In this document: positions 10,110 through 23,258 of the stretch, in pieces
How the letters are laid out: each line of letters starts with the position of its first letter
Position numbering within the stretch: position 1 is the first letter of the stretch
Assembly: GCF_949628215.1 (NCBI RefSeq)
Contig: NC_134288.1
Coordinates: 7,819,682 to 7,883,681 of the forward strand
Direction: 5' to 3'
Source: Phalacrocorax aristotelis
Taxonomy: Eukaryota; Chordata; Aves; Suliformes; Phalacrocoracidae
Length of the DNA stretch: 64,000 nucleotides
Program-made: the position numbers and the translations under genes
The notes under the pieces: generated by a model
Databases searched by the model: none
What the model saw: only the letters and a program-made list of their open reading frames with translations
What the model was told of the DNA's origin: nothing

Positions 10110-13100
10110 CCCTGGCAGGGGGTGGGAGTGACAGGTTGGAGACCCCGGGGACGGAGAGCCACAGAGCACCCCAACAGCGAGTGGGTCCACCCCGGGACTG
10201 TGGGTGCCCTGTGTCCCCAGCTGAGCCACGGGCTGCATTGTGCTTCCCAGGCAAGGAAAGCTGAGGATGAGGGGTCCTTCCTTCCTCATCCTCAGGAGAA
10301 TGGGACCAGGGTGATGCCACAGAGAGCCATGGCCTTTCCTGTTTCTTTTGGGCTGAGGCGGAGGAGCCCCCCATTAAACACGAAGTAGCGACCGCCTCAT
10401 GTTGTCTTTCCTACAGCGCCCCATCCCAAGCAAGCACATTGGTGTCACTGCCTTGGGGAAAGGTTTGCCCAGTCCAGGGCTGGGAGATCCCATATCTCCC
10501 TGACGGTCAGGCTGGGATAGCTGGTATCTCCCCAACAGCCAGGCTGGGAGATCCAGCATCTCCTTGGTGGACAGCAGTGGCCAGAATTTGCTGCCAGCTC
10601 CGTGCTTGCTCCTGACATACCCACAGCCTGTCAGAAAATGCATTTTCATATTGAAAGAGCAATTGTATTTGCAGAGATAAAGTGCAACAGGTCCCTTAAC
10701 CTGTGGAGTGGAGGAAAGGACAAGGGGGAAGCTTGCTTTTTTATTAGATTTTATTTCAATTAGAGGGAGAGAAATCCCATTAATCCCAGACACCGAGGCA
10801 CATATCCAAAATGTGAAGGATGGTCCTGATGCCAGGTGATTCAAGTCCAGGGTTTCACAGGCAAATATCTAAGCCTGGGCTGTAAAAACCTGCGTGGATA
10901 AAATGCCTTTTGCCTCAGCCTAGGGAGCAGCACTCTGTCCCAAGGCTCTGGCTTGTGGTGGCAAATAATATTTTCCCCTTTTCTCTGGGAAACCTTATGC
11001 CTCCATTTGGCTCCATGGAGGACAGTCCCTGTGGTGTTTCACTCCCTCCTGTGACATTTCATTCATCTTTGGGTCAGTTATAAAGGACAAATATTCTCTT
11101 CTCTTTCCATTCGCTTTCCTTAGGGATCCACAGACAGCCTGCACCAGGGCCTGCCCATGCCCAGCCAGCCTCACACCTCTGCCCTACACCCCCTGGCTGG
11201 GGACACATGGCAGGTCCCGTCCCTGCCCTTGGAGACCTGCCCAGGCTGCACCTTGCTCTACCTTTCCCTTTTTTAAAATAGATGTGCTTTAAAATCCCCC
11301 TAGAAATTACATCTGCTTAATGACACTGTTTAGGCTGTATTCACCTACTGAGTTGGCAGTCACCTCTTCAGGAGCCAGGCAAAGTATCCTTTTGTCATCT
11401 TGAAACCCCAAATTTCCCTGCTTCTCTCTCTGTGTCATCCTGCAGCCTCTCACCAGGAGCCTGCTACCTGAGCCCTCGCATTCACAGCCGTTCCAGCACG
11501 CGTTACAGAAACACCCATCACCTACCTCTGCGTAAGGACCAGTCTGAACAGCATCCATCACACACCGTTTTGCAAGGCTCAGAGAGCTGTCAGGCAAAAG
11601 GCATTACTATAATTATCTGTAATAATCAGCATCGCTGTCTTCTGGTAAGAACACGGCCTGGTTATTACAGGTGTAGAATCCTGGTTGCTGCAATACATTA
11701 TCTCTCTGAAGGTGCCCTCTGGTCCCACTCTTGCTCCCATCTGCCTTGGCCCTTCTCCAAGCTGAATAAATACCCAATTCGTGCATATTGCTCACTGTGG
11801 CTGGCACACAGTTATTTCAACAGATGGGAATCTGTCAGTGCTGGCAGCTCCCTGTGCTGTGCTGACCGTGATGGGCACTGCTGGGGAACACCCAGGTCTG
11901 AGGATCATAGTGGTCAGAAACCAGCCTCTGCCACTGCATGGCACTTGGGGTAGTTGTGCAGCAGCACATAACAGGAGAAAAATGAGTAATGGTAAGATTG
12001 AATCTTATTGCACGTGTTTGTGGGAAGGAGGATGAATGTGAGCATGTGTATTTGCTCACATAATTCAAGGGTTTGTATATTCCGCTGCTCTGGAGTGACT
12101 CTAACACAAACAGGCTTCCAGCAGTTCATCAGGCTGCTGCCGTATCATAGTGATGCTGGGGGTCCCCTGGATGCATATTGTGGCAGAGACAGCTGAGGCC
12201 CCAGAAATACAATCATTAGTGCCTGCTTTTCATGAGTTTATGGGAAACAATGTTTTTTTCAAATGGGGGGGAAGGGGGTATCTTTCCCCAAATATCTGCC
12301 CTTCCTTCTTCTGTTCCCCTTCCTCCTTCCCCTCTACAGAGGATTTGGGATTCTCTATCCTGTCAATCCTGTCCTCCAACAAGTGGATGGGCCGGCTGGG
12401 AGCTGGAAGTGTTCACAGGATCTCCCCACGGGAGAAGACCCCCCCGTCCCCGGGATACAGCCATACGTTGGCCGAAGCCGCCCTGCTCTGCAGGAACGCA
12501 GTGTGACACTCCTGCTTGGCGTCATGCCCAACAGGGCATTCCACTTCCAAGCACAATTTCACTGTGATAAAAGCTCCCACAGGTTTTCAGAAAGATACAT
12601 GAAGAAGTACAGAGAAATGCCTCCCAAGCACCAAAAGATGAGTCCTTGCATCTAATAAATTCAGTTCTGAGAGGACAGGCACTTGTGGGACAGCCACATC
12701 CTTGGCTCTCTCCGCTTGTCGTTGGGATTTGAGACCCTTCAATCCCTCAAGATCTCTCAGCTGAGCAGGAGCAGAGCTGAAAATGAGATGCAGCTTGCAA
12801 TTTAGTCCTCTGCTTAAACTATGAGATGATGTTTCCCCTTTCCTCACCTTTATTTGATGTGTCAAAGCACTAGATGTGGCATCACATGGTCATGCAGCCC
12901 CATGAGGCCCCAGATCTGATACCTGTCGATTAACAATTCTGCTAAGAGCCCTTTGCTGCAAGTTGTGCCGAGTGGCGGAGCAGCTGTTTCAGATGGGCAA
13001 CAACCTTATTCCTGGCACATCCCTGACTCCAAAACGCAGGCAGGTGAGCTGCTGGAGTGGTGGCACTGCGCGTGGGAGGGGAGAAGGCACAAACCCTGCA

Positions 13101-16100
13101 TAAACATCCTGAGGGGGAACTTGGGGTTCATCTGCTTCCTCAAACCCATTCCAGGAATTGGCTTTGTGGGATCAGGAAAAAAAAAATGAAAGAAACTCTC
13201 ACAGAGACCGGATAAAGTTTTTGTTTCGGTTCAGACCCGGAGCATTGTGTAGGAACGTTGCAGATAATTATTTCCCTTGACGCTTTGCTTTGTGGTACTG
13301 ACAATTCAATAGTTATTAGCACAGCAATAACAATGGCATTAAATCACCCAGCTGAAGCAGCTCCTCCTGCCCGAGTCCCTGAGCGAACCTGTGTCCGTGG
13401 GAAGGCTGGGGCTGGGGTGGGGCTGTCTATGCCCGACACACAAACCTGGGTGAAATCTCCTACACATTGTCAAAATGGTCAGGTTTGCTGTGAAGACTGA
13501 GTAGCATTTCCCATTATAGACTCCTTCAATAGCTATAATGTTCAGGACATGACTGAGTTGTGTATTTAAGATGAGGCCAACCAGCTGAGAGTAAAGATTT
13601 CCTAAGCTAACTTTTTTGGCAGTTACATAAAGTATTTTCTCAGATCCAAATATTTTGGTCTCTTTTAACTAACATTTCACGTTAGTTCCTTTTATCATAC
13701 TTCTGTGTTTCCTTCTCCACTATCATTGCCTTGAACTGCTGTCCTCTGTGATACCTGCCATCATCCACTGCCTGAAATGTCAGGAAGGAGAGATCTTCAT
13801 TTTCCCAGGAATTCCCAAATAGGAATGGCCATGTTCCTGGGCACTGGGGGTGGTAGGGCTGTTTCTGGGAGGGGGTGGCTGTGTGGGTGGGTTAGCAGCA
13901 CTGCACCCGGGCTGGGTGCTCGGGGAGTTCAGCACCAGCTTCAGTATGTCCCTGAGCTCCTCATGCAGCTTATCCCTCTCACTCAGCCTTGCTGCGTGGC
14001 TCATTTAGTCCTATGAAGAGCAAAGACCTCTGAGGCTCAGCATATTAATAAAGAACACTGGGAGAAAGTGATCCTCTTACCCAAATCTGTGATAAACACC
14101 TCTCCATCCTCTGGTGCTTCATAACCTGCAAATATTAAACCCATAAAACTTCTGCTGTTAGAGCTGAGGCCCAGAGGCTGCATCCACATGGTGCCAGTGA
14201 TCGTGAAGAAGCTGAATCACAGAAGCTACAAGTGGTTTGGGAGGGGCTGGGTTACAGGATTTTGGGCCCTGGGGAACCGCCAAGTGAGCGATCGTGGGGA
14301 AGTGATTCCCACCTCTGCACCCCTGCAGCTCAGCATAGAGCTGGCGGGAGGGTGCTCAGCAGCTCAGCAGAGCAGCCTGAGGGCTGACAGGTGCTATTAG
14401 AGATGGGGTATAAATCAGTCTGTTAAAAGCAGCAGTAATTGCTCGCTCAGAAAGACCAAGAAGGGAGAAGTTCTGTCAAAATTGCCTTCACCTGTTCCAG
14501 AGTTACAGTCTAGAATCAAATTGTTTTGGGCCTTTATGGGTTAATCAAACCCAAGCAAAGAGGCAGTTGTCAAGGAATTAAAAAGAGACAAAATCAGCCT
14601 GGGTATGTGCTACATGCACATAAAAGTGAACTAGCTGGGGGTCTTCTAATGATTCCTACGAGTAGGGAAGCATCCCTGGAAAGTCCCACAGGGACCAGTT
14701 CACGGATCTGGGCTGCAACACATCTGTGCCAATAATGTGGAATGGAACAGCATATGGTCCCTCTGGAATATCTTGTGGATGAAAAGAAGACTGAGGGAAT
14801 GGAAAAAGATTAAGAGAAAGGCAACGATACAGTTTTCTGTGGATGAAAACCAATTCAGGCTTGAATACAACAAAGAATATCTTTAGGTTCTTAGATCCAG
14901 AAACGGGGCAGGCACCACATCCCATGGGGGCAGTGGGTGCCTGATGGATGGACAGGAAATCCTGCCTGGTGGTGCCAGGCTTAAGCAGCTCCGACCACTT
15001 ATTGTAGCACCAAGCTCGGGCAACGCTGTCATGGGGAAATGATGTTTCCCTAGCCCCAAATTATGACAGGGGTGCTTTGTTATTTCCAGGCTCAATGAGC
15101 ACAGGCAGCTCTTTGGGTCATCTCAGGCTCCTCTCTTCCCTGCCTGGCCAGCACAGAGTTGCCTCTTGGCTTTTGAGTGGTTTTCTTTCTGATTTGTATA
15201 ATCTCCTTTAAAGATATTTTGTGAAATCTATGATAAACCACTTTGGAAATGCCTTTGAGGCACAGAGGAACTTGGTGATTTTTCTTCAACTAATAAGTAT
15301 AATTTGAGCTTTTAAAGAAAGCAAAGTGAGGCCAATTTCACAAACAAGGGGGAAAAAAATCCCTTCTCCTCTCCCCTGCTTCCCTGCTGTGTTCGGAGCC
15401 TGAGTCCTCAAGTGAAAAGCCACTCACTGCACAGCAATTAGCAACCAGATGAAAACAGATATTGCAAGCTGTGGTATAAAAACCTGAATTTCTGAAGCAG
15501 GGAGCCGCTGTCAGGGTGAATTGTCCCGCTGGTGGCACAGGCTTCAGGAGGCATCCTTCTGCCAACAGTGCTAGGCTTTACCCCGCCAAATAATAAAAAG
15601 GCAAGAATTCTTAATACAATAATAGGTGATATTTGCTGATCTTTCCCCAGAAATATACCACCACATAGTCATTGCAAACCAGATTCATCCCCTGGTGACG
15701 GAAGGGGCTAGCCTGCTACCCCTCGGAGCAGCAACGGTGTCGCCTTCTCTCGTCCAGCATTGTGCAGTTGGCTTTTAACCAAAATATTGCAGAGACGGAT
15801 CAGCATGAGGAGGTCAGCCTTAGGTTGCAGGAGTAAATTTTAAATAACAAAGGAGGAATTAGGCTGCTTTTCTTTGAAGCTATGTGACGGATGTTGCCTC
15901 CCTGTGCCACAGGCTCAGTCCCCATGCTCATCAGCTGCCTTGTATAGCCAGGGGCATCCCAAATTAAGTCATCTCTTTTGAGAACACTTATTTGTGAACT
16001 GTGTGTCTTTACAAAGTCTGTGAAAACAAATGTTGTTGTCCTGCGTGCCAAGGGATTCCCTGCCCTGCCCCACATCACCAGCAGCACAGGCTCCGGGCTG

Positions 16101-19100
16101 GCTGTGGGTGCCTGGAGGTGATTCAGCCGTGGGAGAAGAAGCCCAAAGTGCCCCGTCCCCTCTTGCCAAGTCCAGCACCCATGGCATCACCTGCACACCC
16201 CATGGCCCCTCCAGGGCTCAGGGCATTGCCCACAGCATTGAGTCGGGGTTCACAACTCTTGCTGCTGCCAGGAAGCTCTGCTGCCCCCTCCAGTGTGCCC
16301 AATCCACCAGGAATTCTGCCTAGAAGAAAAAAAGCCAGCAGAACAGGTGGAGGCATTGGCTTTCCAGGCAGCACAATGAAGGGGAAGCCCCAAGAGTCCC
16401 AGTTTTCCCCAGGTCTCCCACTCAGTACAGAAACCAATGACTATAAGAGGAGACTGTGGTTTAGGTAACCAAAGCTGAGCTTTTGCCAAAACCAGTGGGG
16501 CTTGAAGCCATGCTGAGTGTGAAAAATGACACACCTTCTGATGTGCCTTTTGGGCACCAGCTGCATCACATCCAGCCTGAATCACCCACCCCAGTGCTCA
16601 TCCTGAGGACAACTTGTAGGGTGGGATGCACCTGGGGCAGGCAGAGAAATAGGCAGTTCCCCAAAAGAGTAATCAGGGTGGATGAGGTGCTGGAGGGGCA
16701 TCCTGAGGGGATAATAACACTGAGGTGAGACAAAAGCACTGTATGCAATATTATGAAAGAAGAAAACCCTGGCAGGATAATTAGGCTGTAATTATGGGTT
16801 ATTTCATACTCTGTGACATCTAAATGTCAACCCCTTAACTCTGTAACAACAAGCCCTTGGTACAGCACCGTGCTGCACGTCTGATGAGCGCAGCCCCAGG
16901 AGAGGCTTTAGCTCTGGTCCCACTCCCCTTCCATCTGGCATGCAGAGCCACGACGTGTATCAGGAGACATGAGGCCACCCTCGCTTGGTGTCCAGGTCTG
17001 GGGGGGTCAAGTCATGACCAGGGGATCACACCAAGCAGTGTGCCCTTCACCTTGCCCAGCAGAAGTGCCCGGGCTATGACAGTACGTCCACCACAGGGGT
17101 GGCAAAATGCTCAAAGTCCTTAGCCAGCACTGCTGCAAATAGCCAGGACCCCACTTGAACTGGTGTCCATAAGTTCTCCATCACTGAACTCCACTACTGA
17201 ACTCCACCACTACGCCCTAACTCTCTCGGGGACAAAAGTGCAGAAAAATATCTGGCTGAAGCTCACCTCTCTGGTCCTGCTCTCACAGATGGTCCCCCCA
17301 AATGAGTGTCTCTAATCTTCCTGCCTTCACGCCTCAGTGCTGCACAGATCATGCCTTACCCACTAATTCTGCCAATATGGTTAGTCCCAAAGCGCAACGT
17401 GTGAAATTACAGCAGCTCTTGCTGCTAGGCAGCCTCCTCCACCCAATTAGTGGTTTCAAAGGGTTTCAGCTGATGGTGGGGTGTGATCATTTTTCAATTT
17501 TTCCTGCAGGCATTGCTCATCGCAGTGTCCAGCCAGAGGAAAAAGCTCTTCCCATTCTGAGATGAATTTGTTTTAATGCCAGAGAAAGCTCCTTCCTCCT
17601 GTCAGCCCTGTCAGGAGCACTGCTCGCCTCCTGCAGAGACCAGGACCTCACATGCAACATCAGCTGCTCATGAGAGAGCAAAACCCACACTGGTTTTAGG
17701 CACCTTTTTTTTTGGCTAGACAGGACCAAAGTTTTGCCTACCCCACACACCTGCCTAACTGGGGTTGTAATCTTGGCATTGACGATGCCCTGGTAGTGCA
17801 GAGCATGAAGCATCGGGCACGTGGAGCAATTTTTTCTCTCCCCTGCTAAAAGGCAAAGGTGACCCAGCCCAGCCCAGCCGAGCCCTCAGCTATGACCTGT
17901 TCTTTTCTGTAATTCACAGCATTCCTGCTTTATTGGCTGAACAGCCACAGCATATTTCCAACTAATGCAAGAGGAAGCTTTTGGCCTTTGAACTTAGCCA
18001 TTTCAGTTTCTCAACCTACGTCACAGGAAAATTTCCTATCCAAGCCATGGATCACTCCCGAGCAGTCATACTGCTGTGATTTTTTTTTAAATCTCTTGGG
18101 AAATAAGTTCACAAATTGGCTTCTCTCCCTTCTCAGATATGAAAGCATCTCCCCAGCTATTTCCAGGTAGGATGAAGGATTACAGAAGGTTCAACCAGAA
18201 CAGCATATAAATAAGAAATGTGTGGAAACATGGTACTTTTTCCCCCCTTACATTTGCATGTTGAAAACATCTCTTCTGGTGATTTCATTTCCTTAGTGGC
18301 TTATCTGCAAAGAAACCCAGAACTGCTTCTGCCCTGGTGCTTGGGAAGGGCTGTGAAGTTATGGAGGCAAACCTCTGGTGAACTTGATTTCTTCAGCATC
18401 ACCTCAATGTGCCATGACATCTCACATCGCCTGCAAACCACTGGAGTTACTGGCTGAAATCACACATGTCAGGGCTTCTCTGAGTGCCTCAAGAGTGAGC
18501 TGGTGGTCAAATTTCCCATCACCTTCAGAAATCAGTGATGTGCACAGAGTCACGGAAACCAGGGGGCTGAGAAAGGTGCCTGGTGGATGGGCTTCTGTGT
18601 TGACATCCTGGCTTTTAACAGCCTTCTGGAGTAACCAGCATTGCTTCTTCCTCATTTCCACTCATTTTCTTGCAGCCTGAAGGCCTGCTACAGCTAATTT
18701 GGAAATTTTCTGTTGCAAAATGTAAGGCATTGAGTTCAGAGTGAAACCTTGACACAATCTGCATTCGAAAGAGCCAGGACTAGGGCAAGTTTCCCTATGA
18801 ATTGCAAATCCTTCCCCTTCTCTCTGCAGCTGTCTTGCACCTCCAACTCATTTTGACACATTTTGTTTCCTCCTTGGAAAAAAAGTTGTTCTCTAAGAGA
18901 ATTTGCTCAAAAGAACAAGAACCAGCCGTGGTACCAGCTCTCTGTTCACATTGCATCTCCTGGCAGTTGCTTCAATATAATTATTTGATATCATGTTAGG
19001 AGTAATGGGTTGCCTGGTCATCAGCTACTGGTCCTGATAGTCCTGGATTGCATCTGCCAGGCCAGTGCAGATGTCAGACACTGCAGGCATGCAGTGGTCC

Positions 19101-22100
19101 TAGTGGGTTTATGAATTTGTGCTTTCGGCCCCACGTCAGAAAACAGCCACTTTTCACCAGTGCTGGGCATAGGTTCAGGATAACGTGGTGCTGACATCTA
19201 TTTGCTGCTTCAGACCAGCCTCTGGCAACCTTTGCACTTAGATAGCGGTTTGTTTATCACCTCTTATCTCCGAAGATAGTCTTGTCTCTTTTTCCTGCCT
19301 CTTGTTTTGGCACCAGCATCTCACAGTCCAGCCAAGACCCTGGAGTAGGCTGTCCTTGCAGGAAACGCAAGGAAAATCCCTGTCTGAAAGAGGCTTTCCC
19401 CCTCACCAACTGTCTTTAAGGCTTCAAGGAATTTCCTCATCTCTCCCATCCTTGTCTAAAAGGTAAATGCCCTGGGCCAGAGCTGCCCTTGCTGGGTGGC
19501 CATGCAGTGCTCAGCACAGTGGAGCTGCCTTCAGATGGGGCTTCTCAGGCACAAAGTGCTCCCTTAAGTAAATGCTCAGTTGTTCCCTGCCTGTGCAGGG
19601 TGTGGCTTGAGCTTCCCCATCTCAGTGGTAATATGAGATGCAGACTCACGGAGAGCATCACTACTGAGTCACTGCTGGGAGCTTTTGCATATTTCTATGG
19701 AAGATGGGATGAACCATTCAGGACTGTCTCCCGCTGGGCTCCAGTGCCTCTGGTAGCACCCTGCGGGTGCACGGTGCCAGCTGGCCCTGTGCCACCAGCC
19801 TTACTGCAATGGGCAGCTCTGGTGACATGGAGAGCAATTTTCTGTGGCCAGCCACAGCATCAGCTTCTGCAGAGCAAGAAATTTCGGCAGTAAAATCAAA
19901 GAAAGAGATCTTCCCTTCTAGAAGGCTGCACATCAGCATTTTTTTGCTTTCCTTCACTGAAGTCATGCTTCATTTGACACTTTTGACCATGCTACAAATC
20001 ACCAGCGCCTCACACGCCAGGAGGAGGCTTCCCACAGAGAGGTGTGCTCCATGTGTTTGCTGATGCCTCCTTGGGTATGGTGCGTGGTACTGTGAGCAAG
20101 GGCATGCATCCAGGGCAGAGCTTTGATTTGCTTCTATTTACGTTCATTAATACATCATTTTCTAAAGTTTGGTGCATGTAGTTGTTGCTTCCTCATTGTA
20201 ATTACAGTGCAAATACTATAGATAGGACAAATGCAATAAAAATTGAATATTCTTAAAAATCAGGAAATACCTCTGGAGAGAGGTTTTTGGTCAGTTGGTT
20301 GGTGGATGCAGATTTGTGGCTATGGATGAGAGCTTTCCTAGGGCACTGTCTTAGCTGAATAGTTTACACTTGCTCCTCAGTATATTAAGGCCATCCATTC
20401 TTGCCTGCCAGACAGCCATAAGCAGGAACTTAGCATATATTTTATCTATGAAAAATCCACAAAAATACACTACAAAACCCCAAGGGAATCAGGGGCTTCA
20501 GGGTGGATCCTGTCCCACATGTGAGGGTCTTTCTGTCCCCTGGGCTTATTGCACTGGTGGAGGGAAGAGTAATCCATGGGCCTTTCTTTCTTGTAATTAA
20601 TACTTTTCTCTAGGTAATTAAGAAGTCTCAAACCTCAAGTGCAAGGAGGAAAACAGGCAAAGAGCCCTGCTCGATCCACTCCTGTGTGCCCTGCCAAACA
20701 CAGCTCTGCGGGCAGCAGGTGGTGGTAATTCCTGGGGAAAATGGCATCAGGGCAACCTGGTGGGTGAAATGATTCTGGACAGGGTCATCCCCGCACCAAG
20801 GCTAAAATAAAGGACTTTGCCCCCAGCAACGAGCCCCACTCCATCAGGAGCTCCAGGGAGAGCTGCCAGTTGCTGTTGCAATCCCCTCTCTTGCCCAGCC
20901 CTCCAGAAACCCCTCCGGCTCCCATGTCCGTGATGGGTTACTGCAGCACCCAGCTCTGTAACAGCAAGCAGCAGGAAAGGGCAACTCCACATACAGTGGG
21001 CTGCTCTGGCTCCCCCAGAATCAATGGTAACGTTTCCACTGACCTGAAGCAGATCTGAGTTACAATGACAAGCCACTGACACCAGGGTCAAGGCTGGCAT
21101 CAGCAAAGCTGTGGGCTAATGTTGGCACTAATAAGCAACAGCAAGGAAGTTTGGTACCCACCACCAAATGCTCCCCAGCCATGCTTCTGCCTCTTTGCAC
21201 ATGAACATTTGACCCTGAACCTTCAACATCACAGATTTCAAAAACTAGAAGCCAGATGTGATTAAATCCTTCCCTGCAGAGAGCAGTTAGAGACAGTAAA
21301 TAAGCCACTGAGCTAGTGTGGGAGCAGCATTGCCCAGCAGGGATTTCCCCCATGGAGGAGGTGGGCACGCAGAACCTGGCCCATGGGCTCCAGGCACAGT
21401 GCCGGGGGCTCACACGTGGAGGTGACACAGGGCAAAGCCTCGCTCCCCGCTTCCTTCTGCCTGCGAGACGGAAGGGTGGTGCTGAGCGAAAACGAAGGCA
21501 ATGAGAGCCGTGATGAGCAGAAGTGAGAGTGGGAGTGTGGAGGGGCTCTGAGTGATAAAAATCCCTTAGCAAATAAGGGGGCTTGTAAATTAGTCCTACT
21601 TAATAAATATACGTGACTAAATTAACTTTGCCTGCTGCTTAAATCTGTTTAGTATTTCTCTGTTGCACCATCAAGCAAACTGGCAAAGCAGCTTTCCTCT
21701 CAAGCACATAATATGGCACTATCTATAATGGGCAACATTTTGTTATGCTTTTATCTTGCTGAGGAACAACACTTCGCAGGAGAGCAAAGCAATTTCCAGC
21801 AGCTCTGCCTCCCACCAGCCCCCCACCCAGGGAAAGCATTGCAGCCCAATTTGGCACCAGGGACAACATGCCTGATGTGCTGCACAAGCTGTACCTGCTG
21901 AAGCAGGGACTGTCGGACCATCCTCCACTCCTCAGGGCCTCCCTTCCCATTTCTGTTCCTGGAGTCCTGCTCATACCCCCAGGGAGCTGAAAAACAAAGT
22001 TACTGCAGCGACTAAGCTCCTTCCAGCCGTGATGGCAGGTCCCCACTGCTCACCGTACGCGGGCTGCCCCAGGTCTCACCTCTGCCACATGCTTCTTTAG

Positions 22101-22684
22101 GTTTAACTCCCTACATGTGGTTTTCCCATGACCCTCCTTGCTGGTCCTGCAGGCTGGAAACCACCCAGAGCTCTTCTTCCCTGAGTCTCCCACTCAGGTG
22201 TCACGTCTGCCACAGGTTCCTGGTTTAGTTTCTCACATGAAAATCTGGGCTCTGGGTTAAGTGGCATAATGGCAAACAGCCAGCTTTCAACATCCCTTGT
22301 CTCCTTAAAACAGATTCTTCACTGAACTATGTATGATACATATCTATATTTGATGACATCAACTCTCATTACTCTTGTGTTAACACCTTTCCATGAGCGT
22401 TGATGTCTCAGTGATATTCAAGTATATCAGCCTTCAGCATACACACGTTATAATATCAGTACAACTTCACCTCTAAAATAACTATAATGGGTATCAAAGT
22501 GACTTTTTCCTTCCTATATTTTAAAAAACCCTTCTGAAACTAATGAGATGACACTTCACAGCACAGTGTTTATTACCCTCCTTTCTAAGTAACAAGCCTC
22601 AGTATCGGTATGACATAAGCTAGTTTTTCAGCTACTGCCTGACCCTCACGTCCTCGCCGGTGCTTTGAAAGGTGTTCACCTGAC
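10110..22684. other. intergenic stretch upstream of TRHR3, no gene seen
   Basis: About 12.6 kb between the TRHR3 promoter and a solo LTR. Apart from the 32-bp minisatellite I see no exon, RNA gene or transposon. The many short ORFs show no family motif. Some AT-rich parts, such as 20130-20270, read like possible conserved noncoding sequence, but this cannot be judged without an alignment. Confidence 0.7.
10478..10573 (+). repeat. minisatellite, three copies of a 32-bp unit
   Basis: Three adjacent copies at 10478-10509, 10510-10541 and 10542-10573, each exactly 32 bp and starting GGCTGGGA. The copies share GGCTGGGA at the start and ATCTCC in the middle and differ at several other sites, so they are not recent. 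Confidence 0.9.
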
Positions 22685-23258
22685 TGTCGTGGTTTAGCCC
22701 CAGTCAACAACTAAGCACCACACAGCCACTCGCTCACTCCCCCCACCCCTGTGGGATGGGGGAGAGAATTTGAAGTGCAAAAGGAAGAAAACTTGTGGGT
22801 TGAGAAAAGCACAGTTTAATAATTAAAATAAAACAATAATAATAATATAAAGAAAAGGAAAATAACGAGAGAGAGGTGAAACCTCAGGAGGATGGAAAAA
22901 AGCCAAACAAGTGCTGTAACTGCTCACCACCCACCAACCAACGCCACCGGTCCCTGAGCCACGAGTGCTGCTTCCCCTGACGAACTCCCCCCAGTTAATA
23001 TACTGGGCATGACATCATAAGATATGGAATAGCCCTTTGGTCAGTTTGGATCAGCTCTCTTGGCTGTGCCCCCTCCCTTCCCAGCTTCTTGCGCACCCGG
23101 CAGAGCATGAGAGGCTGGAAAATGACTAGTACAAGCACTGCCCAGCAACAACTAAAATATCAGTGTGTTACCAATATTATTCTCATACTAAGTCCAAAAC
23201 GCAGCTCTATACCAGCTCAGTGAAGAAAATTCACTCTATCCCAGCTAAAACCGTGACA
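22685..23258 (-). mobile_element. solo LTR of an avian endogenous retrovirus (fossil)
   Basis: A 574-bp LTR with inverted ends, TGTCGTGGTTTAG at 22685 and CTAAAACCGTGACA ending at 23258. It resembles a high-copy LTR known from many bird genomes, probably ERVL class; the exact subfamily is inferred. A TATA-like box near 22996-23006 and a CRE-like TGATGTCA read on the minus strand, giving the orientation. No gag, pol or env lies next to it, so it is a solo LTR left by recombination. The flanking bases no longer form a clear target-site duplication, which suggests moderate age. It lies in intergenic DNA between OCSTAMP and TRHR3. Confidence 0.85.
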
